A DNA stretch of 64,000 nucleotides from Pempheris klunzingeri (GCF_042242105.1 NC_092019.1:14448328-14512327); one strand, 5' to 3'; shown: positions 49,501 through 61,980, numbered from the stretch's first letter. Notes: a model not told the origin generated them from the sequence alone. Translations and numbers: made by a program.

Positions 49501-52500
49501 TGCAGGTATCTGGGATGTTGGGCGACCAACGATTCAGTTTGGTCGGAGTGATGTAAGTTCTCATCAACCATTTATATTGGAGGAGTTTCATCCTTGTATT
49601 GATTGATTGAGTTTGGGCTATTTAACATGCACTTTCCCAATCTACTTCATGTATATCCTCTTGAAGATCGGATCTCCATGCATCCAGCCTGTCAGTGGTG
49701 GTTTCCTTATCATGTGCCAATAGAGCTGCATAAAATAAAGAAATTTGACCTTTCAAGTTTTGGAGTGTGAGACTCTCCAGATGTGATAGCGGAGGTTCAG
49801 ATATAATGTGTTTGTATTTTGATGATGATGAAATGTTTTACTTGTAAATATTTAAAAAAATGTTTCTTTGGAATGCCATATGTTTGACATAGTTGGTCAA
49901 ATGTGAGAAGACTACCATCCTCATAGAGGTCTACCACCTTCTATACACCTTTATGTGCCCAAATGTTGAAACCTCCATCTGCTCTTCCTGCCTTGAAGCA
50001 CACGTTGCCCCATATAGGGGAAAGACGTGAGATAGGAGGAAGATCACCAACATGTTGATGTGCCCTATACCAAATATCTATGGTATTTTTAAGAAAAGGG
50101 TTGTTTGTTATTTTCTTTAAACGTTTGGGATTTGCAGAGTAAAAATACAATTTTAATGCAAGGTTCGGTACTGATGTTTGTTCAATATTTACCCAGGCTG
50201 GGGGTGTCTCAGTTGAAAAGTAAAACGTAAGCGTAAGCAGCGTAACTGCGCAGACCAGTAATACCATTTCAGGTTTGGAAGTTTTAGCCCTCCTCTTTCA
50301 TATGGCAAGTACAGCAAGCGAAGTCTCAGCCTGGACTTTTTGTTATTCCAGATGAACGCATTAAAGATACTGTTTACTTCATCAAAGAATAGTTTTGGTG
50401 GCGGTAGAGGGAGTGACTGAAAGAGGTATAAGAACCTTGGTAACACGCTCATCTTAATTCGGCCAATTATTGATAAGGGCATTATCCATCTATCCAGAGT
50501 TGCCTTCACTTTTCTGATCAAAGGGTCGTAGTTTCTTGCAACGGTGGTTTCAACATCAGGGGTAATTTTAATTCCAAGATACACAAATCCCTCGTATGCA
50601 TTAATAAACGGGGTTTGTATGATTGGTTTTAGCCTTTCGTCCTTATTTAAAAATAGTATCGAAGATTTTGAGTCGTTCATAGTATACCCAGAGAACCGTC
50701 CAAATAATTCAATTTGTTGCATTAGGTTTGGTATGCTGGTAGACAGCTTTGTTAAAAAAACTATCAAATCATCAGCATATAGAGCCACTCTGTGTTCTTG
50801 TTCTCCTAAACGGATACCAGACAAGTCTGTTTGTTTGTTTGTGTTCGTATTGCCATAGCCAAGGGTTCTATAGCCAGTACGAATAGCATTGGTGACAGTG
50901 GGCATCCCTGGCGTGTGGAGCGTTCTCATGTAATTGGTTTTGAAACTATGTTGTTAGTTAAAATACTGGCAGTGGGTCCTATATACTAAATCTGAATCCA
51001 TTTAAGAAAGTTGCTTCCAAATCAGAATCTTGGCCTGACGGGCATCCAGCGATAACAAAGCAGTATCCTTAGCATCAAATTTCTCATAAATTATATTGAA
51101 AACTCTTCTAATGTTGTGGAATCCTTGACGTTTTGGTACAAAGCCATTTTGATCATTATGAACCAATTGTGAGATGTAGAGGTCTAATCTTTTTGCTAAG
51201 ACTTTACAAAGTATTTTAGTATCAACCCCCATCAGACTTATTGGTCTAAATGAAGAACATTCTGCGGGCGGTTTACCAGGTTTTAAGATCAGTGTGATCA
51301 TTGCCAATCTCAGAGTGGGTGGGAGACTTCCATTTTGATAAGCTTCTTCATACATTTTAAAGAGTGGGATTATTAATTTTTCTTGAAAAGTTTTATAGAA
51401 TTCAATCGTAAATCCATCCGGCCCGGGGGCCTTACCACTGCTAATATTTTTGATGGCCTGTGATATTTCTTCAATAGTTAAATCTCTGTCTAATTCCTTT
51501 TTTGAATCTTCTGCTAGGGTCTGGAATTGAACTTGGTCTAAGAATGTTTCCCGTTCCTCTGGAACTTGAGGGCATTCTGACTTATATAGATTTTGATAAA
51601 ACTCTCTAAAGCTGTCATTGATTTCAGATGGGTCTACTGTTAAGTTCCCTGAAGAGGTGATTATACTGTTAATCGCTCTGTCACTCTGCATTTTCTTAAT
51701 TCTCCATGCCAGGAGCTTGCCAGCTTTTTCTCTCTGATCATAGTAAGATTGCTTTAGCCACAACAGATTTCTCGCAGCCGCATCGGAGGATAGATAACAA
51801 CAGTGTTACTGTACTTATAAATACGCTGAATTAGAATTGAGGTTTGGCAGTCTGTTTATACATACAGTGGCAATCTCCTCTGTTTTTCTTAGTTTCTCCT
51901 CCCAGGTAACAGTCATCTCCTGAATGAGTTTCTCAGACTCATGCAGTTTCTCCTTCAGCTCAGGAGCTTTCATCGACTGATGAGAACAATGGAAAAAACA
52001 GCATTAGTAAAATCTGGATCATCGTGTGATCGATGACAAATCTGGCACAAATTAATCCATCATTTGTGAGCCTCTTCGGCCCACCCTGTTCTATTCTCCC
52101 ACCTCAGCCTGAGAGAGCTGAACTTTGAGCTTCTCCACCTCCTCCCTGAGCTCTCTGATGATCCGAGCATTGGGGTCTTCATTCACCACGGCATGGTTGA
52201 CTATTCTTTTGGCTCTGTCGGCATAACGTAGTGTTGACAGAGTCTCCTCGTAGTTATCAGCTGCTGGACTCACTGTAGCTATCATGGCTGTCTTGCTGTT
52301 GCCGCCCAGATTGTCCTGAAGACAAGAAAACATGCCGCTAAATTTTTCCTTGTGCAAAAATCACATGTTCAATCACAGCAGAAGGCAGTTAGAAATATGA
52401 GTAATTTGTGGGTCAAACCTTTAGTAACCAGGTGAGGACCGAGTCTCTGTATGGCACAAACTTGGCCTTCCCCTTTCCTGCAGACTGATCAGCCAGAGCT

Positions 52501-55500
52501 GAAATCACACAGCCTAATGTGGTGAGAGACCTACAGCCATACCAAAAAAAAAAACAACCATTAGAGCCATTTCAGTGTCATCCTGTCAAATGATTCAGTG
52601 GACATTCATATGCCTTTCATATAAAGAATATACCCACTTGTTAATATTGCTGCCCTCTTTGAGTCTCTCTCCAGCAGCTCCAGTCTTGGACACTCGCTCA
52701 CTGCCTGCCAGGTCAACCAGACTCATCTTGCTCACTTTCTCCCCTGAATTCTGTTTACCATCACAACATGAACAAACAGTCAGACTCACAATAAAACAAA
52801 ATGCTTTTATAGGATCAACACCAATGAGATCAGTAAATTCAAGGAGCATTTTATTGTGAAAGTGGGTTAAAAGCACAGAAAGACTGACCCCAGACTGTAG
52901 ATCATAAAGTGTCTGTGTGACAATGATACTGAAGACAGCATGTGATCGACTGCTCTCCTCATTCATGTTGGTGGCCGCAACTGTGCGAGACTTGTTTCCC
53001 TCTGACATTAGCACCTCAATGTCCTAAAAAGAGAGGAACATTTGAAAAACAAGCAGAACACTTTCATTGGATTTAGGCAAAACTTGAACATGGATGACTG
53101 TGATGATAGGAAAGTCAGACGGTATTCACATATGGCTGTGTGCCATGTGATTTGGCTGGGTCACAGCAGGCCGTGGGCCAAGGATGTGGGCAATTCACTG
53201 GACTAATATCAGGCAGAGCAGAGCACAGACGAACAGGGTGGAGATGTTTAAACTTAATTAAGGAAGGGCCTGCCAAGGCCTGGCATATAAACTACACGAA
53301 ACCCCATGACTACTTCCCGACATCAGGAAAATGCGTCAATAGAGTTTCTGAACTTGGGAAGGAACTAAATGGTTATTCCAAATGTAAATCAGTCGTGTGG
53401 GGAAGTGGGGAAATTATACAAAGACATTTCTGCTCTATGCAACAAAACACGTCACGGGTATGTGAAATATGAGGCCTTTGGGTCAGTGAGACACGGTGCA
53501 TTTAGCTTTGCCTAAGCGTGATGAGAATAGGGTGAGAGACACACCTCAAAGTTGGTCACAGCCAGCTGAGAAAGACCATCCACATACGGACCCAGGACTT
53601 TGTGCTCCCGAACTTTCAGGGATTGTCGGCTCCTTCACAAATATAGAAAGCAACACAAGTGAAAGAAAGAGAGGGAAAAATGGAAGAATTATTACCATTT
53701 GCAATTAGAGACGAACAGAAAAAAAAGAACACAAGAAAATGTGAACAGGGTTTTAACAGCACATTTGATTTAACATTCAACTCTCTGTAAAGTCCTTTTC
53801 ACTTATTAGCACTTTGGGCAGCCCAACAAATTCTGTCTTTTAAAAAGCTAAAACCATCTCTGACCTTGAGTCCTTGATGAGAATGAATTAAAACTTAAAT
53901 GAATACTTTAGGGTTCATAACTTATTGACCCTTGTCTTGAACATTAATTAAAATTTCTGAGGAATTAGAAACAGCATCCTATTGGTATTCAGTAATAATT
54001 CTATTTCACAATAACTTCAATAGCATAAATATCTCTGGCAGGATATCTCATTTCAAAAAGGTACACTCTCTTCAACTCTCATCAAGTTTCTTGAAGGACA
54101 CGACCAGCTATTGTTACTGTTATCAAATGTTATGCCCAACATTAATATAGTTTTTCTACATCTGTCAATACTCTGACCTCCACAGCCCTCCTGCAGCCCT
54201 GAGTCCTGACTACAGATGTAAATCTGAAAAAACATCCACAAATGCTTCAATCATTATTATTACTACATTCTTGAAACATGCTGGGCACTGGTCGCTAATC
54301 AGGGGTAAATAGTGTATTTGTTAGGAACTATTTTCAGCAGCAGATTTGGTTTGGTTTTTATTTGGGACAACTGGACAGTGTGTGTGAGATTAACCCAAAT
54401 TAATCGGCCCATGTTCAGGAACATACCACCTATTCCACCAATGTGGTTCACCGATCTGGACAACGATGGAGGCCTGAGGGCTATATCGGGCTTTGAACTT
54501 GTCATGGTATACAGTATCAAAAATAGAATATTATCAGACTTATCTATTAAAACAATGCATGATTTCATTTCGGATAGACTTTTCTGATCAAAATGTGAAT
54601 GATATCCTAATATAATAAATGTGTTATGCAAACTTAAACTGAGTGTTGGTAGGCGTTTCACTAGATGATGCAGGTGGGTAAACTGAAGCTCATCTTCAGA
54701 GAAAAATCCTATTGATCAGCAGGAGTGTCCATGGCAACATGTCGACTGGGGTTGGCAGAAACCAGGTTCCCTGCTTCCACACTGGTAATCAACCACCTAC
54801 TGCTGCAAGCAAGACAATGCAACCTCTACAGGGACCAGAGACCATGGGCCAGCTACCAACTCACAGTGTAACAGAGATCCTATTTGCACCTGCCTCTATA
54901 TCACGTGTAAAAATTGAATCCTAAAAATCCCAGAGGCAGATAGATGGGAAGATCAAGAGGCTTGTTATATAAACGAGAGGAAGTTGCCATCGAAATGTGT
55001 CTGGCTGCATCTTCAGACATCTGCAGCACACAGAGCACTCCACTGTAGTCCTTCTCTGGAACTCGGCTCACAGGCTGCTCTGACTGCTCTCCTGCTCCCA
55101 GCTTCACTAACAGCTGTCTCTGAAACACACTCTTTCACAGTTCGCTCGCCCCTGCAGTCTGTCTGCCAACCCACATCAGACCACGGAGGCAAAGAATGCA
55201 GCAGTGTCAGAGGACGACACTGGCCGCTGTTCTGCAGGAAATGACTGGGTTGAGCTTCCTACTCACATCATTCTGTCGCCGTCCCCCATTCAGGCCACTA
55301 GACACAACAGAGCTATAAACAGAGATGCAAACTAACACAAACTGGGGGCTGACAGAGAAGTCGCCGCCCATGCTGGAGTTGGAGCGAGTGAAGACTATGA
55401 GAAGATTACACAACAGTTTGCGCGACCAGCTGCATCTGTCACCCCAAGGTCAAAAGCATCATCAAAACATTAGCTCAATAAATTCTCTTATAATGGTCAG

Positions 55501-57505
55501 ATGTGCTTATTGTGAAGAAAAAGAACAAGACCACACATTAGACTCACCCTTTGGGATCGAGCAGGTCACGGACCTTCTCATTGTAGATCTCCATGTAGGA
55601 CACCTCTACCTTAAAAGTATGGCCCTCGTTTTCTTCTGTGTGGACTCTCTCAAACAGCGAGCAGCAGAGTCGAGGGATTAAACCCGGCTGCTCCCCGTTC
55701 CCCATCATGGAAAAGGACTTGCCCGAACCTGGATGGACATTTCAGAGTCACACATGATTGCATTGCCAAAAGGGAGAGGTCTAATTTGAGTCTCGACTAT
55801 GATCACAAACTAATTTCTAACATAATTTTTGTCCAGACCAACTCTCGTCCTAATCATACAATAACAAATTCTCTACATATTTACAATAAAAGTATAATTC
55901 ATCCTCTGGGGACCATGACTGTCTGAAAACATTTGTTGTTAGAAAACCTTTGTTTTCAAACAGTCTGAAAAAATGTTGGACCATCCAACATTGCCATCTC
56001 TAGAGCTATGCCACTATCAACGCCTAAAAATTAAGGCTCTCGATTCGACTAAGGCTGCTTAGAAATGCCAATCCAAATACTGGGTGCCTCTCAAGTTCCC
56101 ATCAAAACTAATGTGCCGCTTGCAGCATGCAGAGGACTTATCTTCTTATACATCAGGTGACTGGAGGGTTACTGAAATATTTGTGCTCTTCCCTTAAAAC
56201 TTTTCAGTGGGTGTGTCTCTTTACTCTCTACAAGTGTTTCCCTCTCAGACAGGAAGTGGGATAAAGACGCTAACTTGATCCAGGGTGAGGAAGGATATGA
56301 GTTAAGTGATTCACCAGTGTGATCAGAAATCCAAGTCTTCCTGTTCTTTAAACTGTCTACGGACACATCTGGAGACAACTTGACCTGCGAATATACTTAA
56401 AGGCTTACCACATTTAAAAAAAACGAGTAACTCACTGTAAATTGCATCTGGATTTTCAGTTACCTGTTTGTCCGTAGGCAAATATGCAGGCATTATATCC
56501 CTGGAATGCATTTTCAAGTATTCCCTCTCCAAGGCACTTGAACACCACCTCTTGACCTTTTAGACAAAGACATCAGTCACCATGGAGATGATGGTAAACA
56601 GATAAAACATTCAGTTAGATAAGAAGTATTAGTCGTCTGGTTTGCATCCTTAATAAGTGGAGTAAAATGAATACAGTGAAATGTGTCGACAAGGGCCACT
56701 AAACAATAAACACTGAAGAATAAAACTCGTGAAAGGTGACAGATTCTTGTCTGGTCGTGTGGAAAATGCCGGGCTGTGTAGAGAAATCTCTTGTGTTGTG
56801 TTCAGCTCCTGCTGAATGGGACAGCTGTTTAATGAGCTAAATAAAGCCTTGGCCTGGGCCCTTGAGGCAGCCCTTCACTGAACAGATTGCCTTGTCGGTT
56901 CAGCACAAAGCAGATGTACGCAGTGCATTTCCTAGACAAAATGAGAGTGATATGAAAAGGAGAAAAATCACAATGTTTATGTAAATCTGCCTTGGACTGG
57001 CAGTAGTAACCTCCTTTCTGTATTGTAAAAACTGTAGATGTAACCTTTTCTGTGCAGCACTCATTAGAAAACTGAATGCTTGAGGAGAATGAATGGTAGC
57101 AGAAGACTAAAAATTAACATATGAGTGGGTACATAAGATGTATAATACTTGTATATGATTACATACGTATAAAAGAAAATGTGTATTTGTTGCCCCATGA
57201 TGATTTTATTATTTTGAGACAACTACCTCGATTGCATACTTGTATGTATTCACTCAAAATGCAAATCACTGTATATGCTCACACCGCGCTTTGCTTTGCA
57301 TGATGCAAAAACTGCTTTCCATTAACTGGGGAGTTTCCCTGTTGCTGCACTATTGCTGCACAAAGCTCAGCAGGTCTTTACTTGGGACATAATCTAAGCC
57401 CTTTGGATTTGAGCGAATGCTCAGTTTCAGCATTTATGACTCACCAGCATATTTTGGAACGTTGGACTCATCCATGGACCAGAAACAGTGGTCAAAAGCG
57501 AACAC
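32867..57505 (-). CDS. kif13a: Kinesin-3 motor KIF13A with C-terminal CAP-Gly (5' end off window)
   Basis: Plus-end-directed microtubule motor for endosomal and trans-Golgi carriers. Thirty-six exons were read, 5577 nt or 1858 residues, with every junction in phase. About 50 N-terminal residues (MSDTKVKVAVRV-type start) are missing and should lie right of 64000 or in the unread upstream intron. Domain order: motor, neck coil, FHA, kinesin-3 central domains, Ser/Pro tail, CAP-Gly. Stalk and tail sequence follow human KIF13A ([26 protein letters not shown]), and rbm24 is the neighbour as on 6p22.3, so this is kif13a and not kif13b. Human KIF13A has no CAP-Gly. Exon blocks are listed separately. 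An L1 and a Tc1/LINE composite lie in its introns. Confidence 0.93.
35004..35174 (-). other. kif13a: Candidate in-frame cassette exon of kif13a
   Basis: 171 nt (57 codons) between a good acceptor (CCATCCGCAG) and a strong donor (ACTGCT then GTAAGT), in phase 0 with both neighbours and open throughout. It encodes [15 protein letters not shown] and a Ser/Thr/Pro run ([15 protein letters not shown]). It falls between LLGQE and DSEEEE, which are adjacent in human KIF13A, so it is extra. It probably behaves as an alternative exon. Confidence 0.55.
35204..35223. repeat. (CA)n microsatellite
   Basis: Ten CA units about 30 nt upstream (transcript sense) of the 35004-35174 cassette exon. In the transcript it reads as GU repeat. 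Confidence 0.9.
36033..39034 (-). other. kif13a: kif13a distal stalk exons
   Basis: Exons 38935-39034, 38681-38807, 38534-38589, 38320-38444, 37544-37720, 37333-37425, 37058-37210, 36878-36955, 36725-36775, 36291-36378 and 36033-36184. Landmarks are [87 protein letters not shown] and [19 protein letters not shown]. The donor of 36878-36955 is the weakest call: CAT then GTAATG, with AAT then GTACAG an in-phase alternative just upstream. Confidence 0.85.
39550..40725 (+). mobile_element. 5'-truncated Rex1/L2-like LINE inside the Tc1 element
   Basis: The sequence starts inside a reverse transcriptase ([24 protein letters not shown] being the catalytic motif). It stays open to 40402 through [17 protein letters not shown] and [15 protein letters not shown], the usual LINE RT C terminus. 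A 3' UTR follows and ends in (TAAA)n at 40704-40725. The endonuclease and most of the RT are lost to 5' truncation. No target-site duplication is visible, because Tc1 sequence resumes about 600 bp further on in that element. The Rex1/L2 group is inferred from the tail type and RT style. Confidence 0.8.
40726..41289 (+). pseudogene. C-terminal part of Tc1-like transposase
   Basis: The frame from [20 protein letters not shown] runs uninterrupted to TKY and a stop. It includes [10 protein letters not shown], holding the second catalytic Asp, and [14 protein letters not shown], holding the catalytic Glu. The DNA-binding half is absent. The codon just before ETK, normally the first catalytic Asp, is Asn (AAT) at the junction with the LINE tail. 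About 188 of the roughly 340 residues remain. Confidence 0.85.
41924..41974 (-). other. kif13a: Possible 51-nt cassette exon of kif13a
   Basis: On the minus strand a donor (ATCCAG then GTAGGA) at 41924/41923 and an AG at 41976-41975 enclose 17 open codons ([17 protein letters not shown]). They are in phase with both neighbouring exons. The acceptor is pyrimidine-poor, so this may be chance. Confidence 0.3.
42489..46235 (-). other. kif13a: kif13a stalk and central-domain exons
   Basis: Exons 46016-46235, 45225-45387, 44897-45040, 44657-44806, 44138-44302, 43857-44030, 43584-43735, 43368-43500, 43046-43192 and a 33-nt exon 42489-42521. They encode coiled coil ([37 protein letters not shown]) and the conserved kinesin-3 central domains ([53 protein letters not shown]). 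The 33-nt exon gives [11 protein letters not shown] and is in phase on both sides, so it could be skipped without frameshift. Confidence 0.9.
46987..48887 (-). other. kif13a: kif13a FHA-domain exons
   Basis: Exons 48753-48887, 47622-47752, 47254-47340 and 46987-47162. They encode [20 protein letters not shown], then the FHA fold ([60 protein letters not shown]) and an acidic linker. In kinesin-3 the FHA domain helps dimerisation and cargo binding. The first of these exons has the L1 insertion just upstream of its acceptor. Confidence 0.92.
48896..51807 (-). mobile_element. 5'-truncated L1-clade LINE with 18-bp target-site duplication
   Basis: The perfect duplication ATAGATAACAACAGTGTT occurs at 48896-48913 and 51790-51807 and brackets the insert (48914-51789). 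The 3' end (low coordinate) has a poly(A) tail of about 10 and an AATAAA at 48934-48939. ORF2 pieces in order: [16 protein letters not shown] and [19 protein letters not shown] (51763-51002), YADDLIVFL with YLGIKI (50929-50189), then a C-terminal zinc knuckle region [18 protein letters not shown] (49591-49103). The endonuclease is missing by truncation, and the frame is broken between the pieces. It is sense to kif13a, in the intron between exons 51866-51976 and 48753-48887. Confidence 0.95.
51866..57505 (-). other. kif13a: kif13a motor-domain exons
   Basis: Exons 57445-57505, 56464-56556, 55548-55728, 53545-53632, 52889-53023, 52638-52750, 52419-52530, 52103-52315 and 51866-51976. They carry the P-loop GQTGSGKS (split between the second and third), ISLE-region [10 protein letters not shown], switch I NEESSRSH, switch II DLAGSE, the microtubule-binding [18 protein letters not shown], and the neck [19 protein letters not shown]. 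The neck coiled coil follows ([38 protein letters not shown]). All catalytic motifs are intact. It begins at [15 protein letters not shown], which corresponds to human residue about 53. Confidence 0.92.
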
Positions 57506-60500
57506 CTGCAGAGGACACAGCGCAGGGAGTGTAAACACACACTTTCACTCTCACCTGTCCAAGCATGTACAGTAGAACACAATCTGATCTCTCTCAGTAG
57601 CGGTCTTACTTCTTCTGTGGTACAAAAGCAGGCTTTCTGTGCCGTGCTCTAGCAGTAAATCAGCAGGAGTGAGCTTGTCTGAGTGAGTGAGATGAAGTCT
57701 AACCGAGTATTGTTCGAGGTAATGCTCGTTAAGACCGCGCCATGACTGTCTGCACAAATCCACTGTTAGCTGTCCCATGTTTTGTCATAGTGGCTGGAGT
57801 TAAATGAATTCATAAATCAGGGTCAGCGCTCCCCAGAAGAAATTCCAGCACCCGATGACCCTCATCTCCAAGGAAACCGTGCCGTAGCTTGTCCCGGTGG
57901 TGCATGCTGGCTCCCAGCCCTCAGTGCTGGGTCTCAAAACACAGACTTCAGCAGCAGAGACCCCTTGTATCCTCCAGGCACCTGCATGAGCTCTGGATGG
58001 ATAACACACAGAGGGGATGCTCTCTGGGAAACAGCAGTGGCCTTATTTACCAAGGAACCCTGCTCCTCACAGACAGAGCAGCTCCTGTTACTGTACACGC
58101 TGCAAATGCACCCAAACCCCACATATCTAATGCCTCCCTTCAATTTCTGCTATAGTATAGATGTTTCTTCTATATATTTGTACTGTATAGTATGGCTTTC
58201 CTGGTTAAATACAGGATAAATAAAGAATACAGTTTTTATCCTAAACAACTGCTGCTGCAATGTCATCCTGCACATTACTATTCCAGGCTTTCAGTGCACT
58301 GTTCTGCTCGACCAAAGCACTTTCCCCTGCACAAATACCTCAAATAATTGAACTCCCTTCTAATCATAATAAGGGCCATTGGCCAGGAACCACTGGTTGC
58401 ACAGTCAGCATGGGAAGCACTGAGATCACTGAATGCTTTGAAAGCAAGACCTCCTCTTGTGACTTCACACAAGTGAGTGGGTGCCATTCAAAGGAACAAA
58501 AGTGCCATCATTCTTAATTAGGGCTGGTTTGGTAACTAGGGCTCCATTCTCCTCTAGTCTGTCTCTGTCCAGGCTGAGGGTGTGACTGTGCAACAAATTG
58601 TTCTTGATTGGACAATTACTATTAATCAGCAGTACAAATAATGATGAAGCTGAGAAGCACAAAGCCCTTTTTGTCATTTCTGGGATGAAAACGTGATTGG
58701 ACTGCAACCTCTGCTCACACGTTACAATGCAGGGAGACTAATTTGAGTGCCACTATAACTTAGCAGACAGGCACGTGTTCGTCTAGCTGAAGGGTATTAC
58801 AGGGTAACTCAGGTTCACGGGCCCCAGAGACCACGCACGCCCGTGGCCCTCGCTAACGCTCCCCGGTCCCGTCAGCAAGCGAGTGCAGTGAGCACAAAGC
58901 CCGTCCCTGGTGTGTGAAACATCTCTGAGCTAGTCACCAGCGTGTTGTCAAGGGGGGAGTTGGGGGTGCACTCCAACAATGCAGCTTTGAATGTGCACAC
59001 ACACTGCCCCAGTGTCTGCGCTCATCCCTCTCTCATTGTAGAGCCTTTGTGGGTGTTCACGAGATCTTAGAGCGCTGACACATTCACACGGACATCTATC
59101 CGGCTCCTGCTGACCAACCAAACTACTAAAACACTCTCAATCATGTCCCTAGAAACAACGCCAGAACAGTAGATTGACCCGCGCAGGATGCTTCTGAGCC
59201 CCTCAGGGGAATAGTGCTGCCTGTGCTGCATCCTGCTTCTGGATGATTTCAGCTACTGTGGGTACCAGGACAGTCAGCGAGAAGTCACTGCAGATGGCTA
59301 CTTGCACTGAAAATGTTACTGCTGACACTGCACATCAGCGATGATTGTGCTAGCCTGTTTTTTTCTCTTTTTTTTGTAGTAGCAGAAACAGATGAAATTT
59401 ACATACCTTAGGTTGTTTCCTGTTAAATGAGAGAAGCAATCCATCGTAAAGAGAGGACACCCATGCGCGAGCCAGAAAAAAGACAGAAAGAGAAGAAATA
59501 ACACAGTTAGTTAGCATTGATACAATTTAACAGTCAGAACATGTTCACTCTCAGTAAGACACAGCTGCACTTCTCACAGTGGGAAACTTCCCATTGTCTG
59601 TGTTGACACAAACAGCTTTTTGAACTGAAATATGTGCATTGAAACCAAAACAAAGTGTTTTTTTAAATTTTTTTTACAAAACCTCTGACTTTCTACATTT
59701 CCCAAATTCCTGGTGTGACTCCTTCATTCATTCCTTCCCTTGTTTTTTCACTCATTCATTCACTTCCACACAGTGACATTTCCTGTTGGTAGGTGCTGCT
59801 GTGATTGGGTTCATAATTGGGCCAGTGGAGCGTGAGGAAGGGAAGAGATTTAGGATTCAATGTCCCACTGACTCTGTTGAGTAAATAGCTCTTATGCCTG
59901 TGGACTTAACAGAGAGGCCAGGTTGGGGAAGCTGCACTCAGCATTAGCAGCTGCCGGAACTAAGGACAAAAGGGTAACATATATGGCACAGAGTTATATA
60001 GGATTATTCTCTTAACTGGAGAGGGAATTCCCCACTGCAGAAAAACTTGAATGTTAAACTAAGACTGAAAAGCTCCAGACAAATTCTACAGTCATTATAA
60101 TACTTATACTCCATTATAATAGGAAATGTTTGCACGTGCAGGTTGAGTTGTGATTCAGTACAACTTATCCACCACCCTGCTTCTACATCTGCTACAGCAC
60201 TGTCCTTCAACAGTCAGCAGATTCGTCCTGCAGGCGTCTGCTGGCACAGAGACAGAGGTGGGCATCACCTTCACACAGTAACTAATACAGGACAGGCTGC
60301 TTTAGGAAGCCTGAAACACTGCACCAAAGTGTCTCACACAAACTGAGCTGAGTCACCAACGACAGCAGGCCCAGAGAGCTGTACACCAACACCTTCTAAA
60401 ATATTTATTTTCATGTAAAAATACTAAAAGTGAAAAAGCAAGGCGGTCTTCATAAAAGTGGGGATTATGGACACATTTCCTTTGAGTCCATTAACTGCGC

Positions 60501-61023
60501 TCAAGCTCATTATAATTAGGGACAGAAAGAGAGTGAGTGGGTAGAGGAGTAAAAGGAGGGACCTCGTTTGGGTTCATACTCTGACTATGAATCTGGGCCA
60601 CTGACATGCACTGTGGCTCTGTCTTAATCAGAGCAGACAGAGACTGCAGCAGGGCCCCATCCTCTAGTCGGGCACTCCACACCGCAGAGCAGAGAGGGGG
60701 TGTCCAGGAGGAGCTATGAGATATGTATCAGCAACAGATCTAAGACTTCCTATGGGCAGACTAGGAGGTTTGACCAGTGACCACTGACCAGGACCCAATG
60801 CATGATAACTTGAAAGGTAAAAAAAAAGAAAAATCAGATTATTCATATGTCAGTGTTGAAAAGATGAAAGAAAACACGTGGGAGAGTTATGACAACAAAT
60901 AGACAGGCAGCAGCTACAGCCTTGATGGAGAATGAGAAATGGACAAAGAACAGATGTATCCCTATAGAGAACAAAAGGACAGCAGACACAAGACCGGAAA
61001 GAGAAAGACAAAGACAAAGACGC

Positions 61024-61027
<4 letters not shown>

Positions 61028-61059
<32 letters not shown>
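61028..61059. repeat. (CA)n microsatellite
   Basis: Sixteen uninterrupted CA units, next to a degenerate AAAGACAAAGACG run on its left. Confidence 0.95.
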
Positions 61060-61062
<3 letters not shown>

Positions 61063-61804
61063 GTAAATGTGGAGACAAAAGACATGCAGTTATGGAATGT
61101 GTGCAGTCTAATCTCTTTAAGAGTAGAAACTATCTCTGCTAAGCAAAAGCAGAGCTGCTGCTGTGTTTTGGTTGGTCTTCCTTACTGTGTCATACACTGT
61201 CCTGTACAGTATATGCAACCAGATCTGGTATGCAGGCTATGCTGAACTGAAAGACAATGGGAGGAACTGTTTGGAACTGGCTATATTTAGGATTTCATAG
61301 AGCTACTATTTCCTCGCAAAGGAATTTGTTTAATTCCAAAAATTGACTTCACTTCAGACTTATATTCAGTGTTATAGTGTCTCACTTTACCTCCTCTGCC
61401 ATCACAATGTTAAGACCTACCCCGTAATAAGTTAAAGTACATTAGGCTACAGTTCTCCCACTCTGCTTCAGACATAATCTCTTTAATCTCCTCAGAAATC
61501 TGTGTCCTTCTTAGCGATATTGTACCGTGTTGCGTGTTGAAACCATGTGAACTATGCCCTTTATTTCAGTGATTACAACAGTTACATTTGGTGGTCTAAA
61601 TCCACTATTGTCAACACTGATGGTATAAAATATAGTGGTTTTTGCAAAAAATCCTGTATTTTCCAAGGTATTATGGTCCAAATTTTTAATTAATTGTAAG
61701 ACTTTTAAAGAATCAAACCCTTTTATTGCACTTCTATCAATATCATGACTATGTTCAATGCAATGATTGTTAAATGTGCAATAAAATTATTGAACGATGT
61801 CACA

Positions 61805-61980
61805 AAATAGTGACTAATATCCATTAAAATCTCCCAGAGCCCAAGGTGATGTATTCAAATTGATTATTTGGCCCATGCAGCTCTCTAAAACCCTAAGATT
61901 TATTTTTTGCTCTGTTTATGTTTTATGTTATGTTTTTGCTGACATGATTAATTGATGAAGAAAATAGTTATATATAGTTT
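61805..61980. mobile_element. Fragment of the hAT-like MITE family
   Basis: The words AGCCCAAGGTGATGTATTCA, AAAACCCTAAGATTTATT and ATTAATTGATGAAGAAAATA match the interior and end of the family copied at 8649-9340. Ends are degraded. Confidence 0.45.

Noticed and set aside
49103-51763. Reverse transcriptase frames as host genes
   Set aside because: They are pieces of one L1 ORF2 bracketed by a target-site duplication, not kif13a exons or an independent gene.
55207-55413. Frame with [10 protein letters not shown] followed by a GTGAGT donor on the minus strand
   Set aside because: Lies in the kif13a intron between exons that already join in phase (LLDPKG to SRQSLKV); no matching acceptor or homologous residues in kinesin-3.
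57558-57778. Open frame starting MGQLTVDLCRQSW and ending at a donor-like CTTGGACAG/GTGAGA
   Set aside because: Considered as an alternative first exon of kif13a, but the next acceptor is only about 50 nt away, too close for an intron, and the sequence does not resemble a kinesin N terminus.
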